Shown piece after piece: positions 62,803 to 64,000 of a stretch of DNA of 64,000 nucleotides. Both the position numbers and the translations under genes were made by a program. Origin of the DNA: Zunongwangia sp. HGR-M22 (GTDB taxonomy: Bacteria > Bacteroidota > Bacteroidia > Flavobacteriales > Flavobacteriaceae); NCBI RefSeq assembly GCF_027594425.1, contig NZ_CP115159.1, positions 3,929,001 to 3,993,000 on the forward strand, read 5' to 3'. The first letter of the stretch is position 1. Every line of letters begins with the position of its first letter. A model generated the notes under the pieces. The model was not told the DNA's origin. It was given only the letters and a program-made list of their open reading frames with translations, and searched no databases.

Positions 62803-64000
62803 CTATGCGTCAGTTTGTTTAAAGCCGTGAATCATAATATACTTTTTCTTTTTGTACTGAAGTGTGATTTTATCCATCAGGTAATTCCGAAGTAAAAGTC
62901 CGATAACTCCTAAAACGCCCAATGCCAGAAGTCCGATATTAAAACTGAATAAATTATAAAACAAGGAAAAAATTCCCGGAGGCACTATTAAGACTGGTAT
63001 TGCCATAATCCATTGTGCCGCGCCCATTCCCTGATAGTTCATCATAGGACTTTTTTCCAAATCGATTCTTTTTTTATTAAGCGATCCCATAAATAATAAA
63101 AACGGGACATTAACACCTAGATTATACAAAGCGCACATCACGATAATTAACATCACATTCCATCCAAAATAGAGATAAGGTGTGCATAAAATTGTTAGAA
63201 TAATAATGCTGAAGCTAAGTAATACTGCTTTAGACTCAAGGTATTTTCGCATAGGAATATTTTGAGACATTATCATTTGATAATACGAGGAATCCCAACT
63301 TGGTATAAATTGCCCAAAATTAGTTACAAACATGCCCGTCATAAAAACTCCTGCAAAAATCGGCATAATTTTTAGCCCATCTAAGCCTGTATCACTAAAA
63401 AACAACAAGCCGTATAGCACAAAGATAAAAGATAGAAACACGGTTGTTTTGGGGCGTTTATTACGCCAAATCATTTTCATATCTAATTGAAGAAAAGGAG
63501 CGATATCACCAAAACGCTTAGTCCATTCAAAATCCTGAGATTTCGCCACTTGTTGTTTAGCTTTTAAACCAGAATCCAGATAAAATTTGTCTAAAAGTAT
63601 ATGTCTAACCACCATAAACAAACCTATACAAAGCAGTAGCGGTAGTACGGCCAAATAAGGCATTTGTAATAGAAAGTTTAAGAACACTCCAAATTGTTCA
63701 CTTAACGAAATAATATCAAAATAATCTAAGCCCGCTACAACCAAAATCAAAAAGATAAATGGCAAAAAGGATTTAATATTTTCAGCGAATTTCTTTTTAA
63801 TAAGGAAGTTTAAAAAGTTTAAGGAAAAACTAAAAAAAAGCATTGCCGCGCACCATCCTAAAAGAGAGATCGCACTATAATCAGATTTAATTCCATTCAT
63901 AATAGCGAATGGCACATAAAAAAGGATTGGAAAAAGATTGTAGAAGGAAAACAGTGATTTATACAATACAAAATCTACTAATTTCTTTTTTCTTATATCC
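62803..64000 (-). CDS. ABC permease, 5' end cut by window edge
   Basis: About ten membrane helices, 399 codons visible. The reading frame stays open to position 64000 and its first visible residues (DIRKKKLVDFVLYKSL) are not a natural start; a TTG at 63966 is only an internal codon. The true start is beyond the window. It resembles DUF5687-type permeases of Bacteroidota (about 490 residues; from memory). It lies 82 nt upstream of the ATPase and should form its transport partner. Confidence 0.78.
   Translation of the reverse strand, partial: DIRKKKLVDFVLYKSLFSFYNLFPILFYVPFAIMNGIKSDYSAISLLGWCAAMLFFSFSLNFLNFLIKKKFAENIKSFLPFIFLILVVAGLDYFDIISLSEQFGVFLNFLLQMPYLAVLPLLLCIGLFMVVRHILLDKFYLDSGLKAKQQVAKSQDFEWTKRFGDIAPFLQLDMKMIWRNKRPKTTVFLSFIFVLYGLLFFSDTGLDGLKIMPIFAGVFMTGMFVTNFGQFIPSWDSSYYQMIMSQNIPMRKYLESKAVLLSFSIIILTILCTPYLYFGWNVMLIIVMCALYNLGVNVPFLLFMGSLNKKRIDLEKSPMMNYQGMGAAQWIMAIPVLIVPPGIFSLFYNLFSFNIGLLALGVLGVIGLLLRNYLMDKITLQYKKKKYIMIHGFKQTDA

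Noticed and set aside
1-64000. CRISPR arrays, rRNA or tRNA genes
   Set aside because: No spaced direct repeats, no rRNA stretches and no cloverleaf-like sequence were found on reading both strands; a dedicated tRNA scan was not possible.

Overview
The window looks like chromosome of a marine-type member of the Flavobacteriaceae (Bacteroidota; Gramella, Salegentibacter or Zunongwangia-like by general impression). The reasons are low GC, promoters of the Bacteroidota TAnnTTTG type instead of E. coli -35/-10 pairs, few Shine-Dalgarno sites, many short lipoproteins and CarboxypepD_reg-like or outer-membrane proteins, and the gliding/type IX secretion genes gldH and sprE. It is mostly core chromosome: no rRNA, tRNA, CRISPR array, insertion sequence or prophage was seen. 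Both ends cut a gene: a Fpg-type DNA glycosylase at position 1 and an ABC permease at position 64000.

Layout. 1-5.1 kb: the glycosylase, a 7-bp satellite, a radical SAM protein, and an erythromycin-esterase-like/CarboxypepD_reg fusion with a small partner. 5.1-13.1 kb, minus strand: enoyl-CoA hydratase, histidine kinase, hemJ, a ZIP transporter, a MATE transporter, hemH, a ThuA-like protein and an AraC regulator. 13.3-20.1 kb, plus strand: hemA-hemC-hemD-hemE-two unknown genes-hemF-hemB, closed by a terminator. With hemJ and hemH this covers every step from glutamyl-tRNA to protoheme except HemL. 20.2-29.7 kb: small envelope proteins, CNNM/CBS protein, ogt, serine hydrolase, S9 peptidase, ankyrin lipoprotein, a 3'-5' exonuclease, and a two-subunit CoA-transferase whose genes are split by a small inverted-repeat-bounded element carrying a frameshifted four-helix-bundle gene. 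29.8-36.5 kb: ricT-gldH-PBP1A, then a trhP-ferredoxin-trhO set for tRNA wobble-uridine hydroxylation. 36.7-45.1 kb: recA, a lipoprotein, an ECF sigma factor with a membrane-spanning partner, plsC, trpS, dprA, an HU/SPOR protein and a thioesterase. 45.1-53.4 kb: envelope genes (EnvC-like amidase activator, LolB-like DUF4292 protein, TPR protein, sugar nucleotidyltransferase, dut, polysaccharide flippase, lipoproteins). 53.5-61.9 kb: ATP synthase genes (atpZ, an I-like gene, atpB-E-F-H-A-G; no atpD or atpC here) downstream of sprE. 61.9-64 kb: an ABC transporter pair.

The most interesting points are: (1) the 434-bp element inside the CoA-transferase operon, with 17-bp inverted repeats and a four-helix-bundle (23S-rRNA-intervening-sequence family) reading frame shifted at an A7 run; (2) the trhP-ferredoxin-trhO cluster, which joins two tRNA hydroxylation routes; (3) a recurring promoter motif, GCAACC-N17-(A/G)TCT, in front of four transcription units including the ECF sigma gene itself, which suggests a local envelope regulon; and (4) the sigma factor's partner, which appears to run from a cytoplasmic anti-sigma-like end through the inner membrane and a long Asn-rich linker to an outer-membrane beta-barrel-like end. 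All functions are read from sequence by eye and none was checked by a search.
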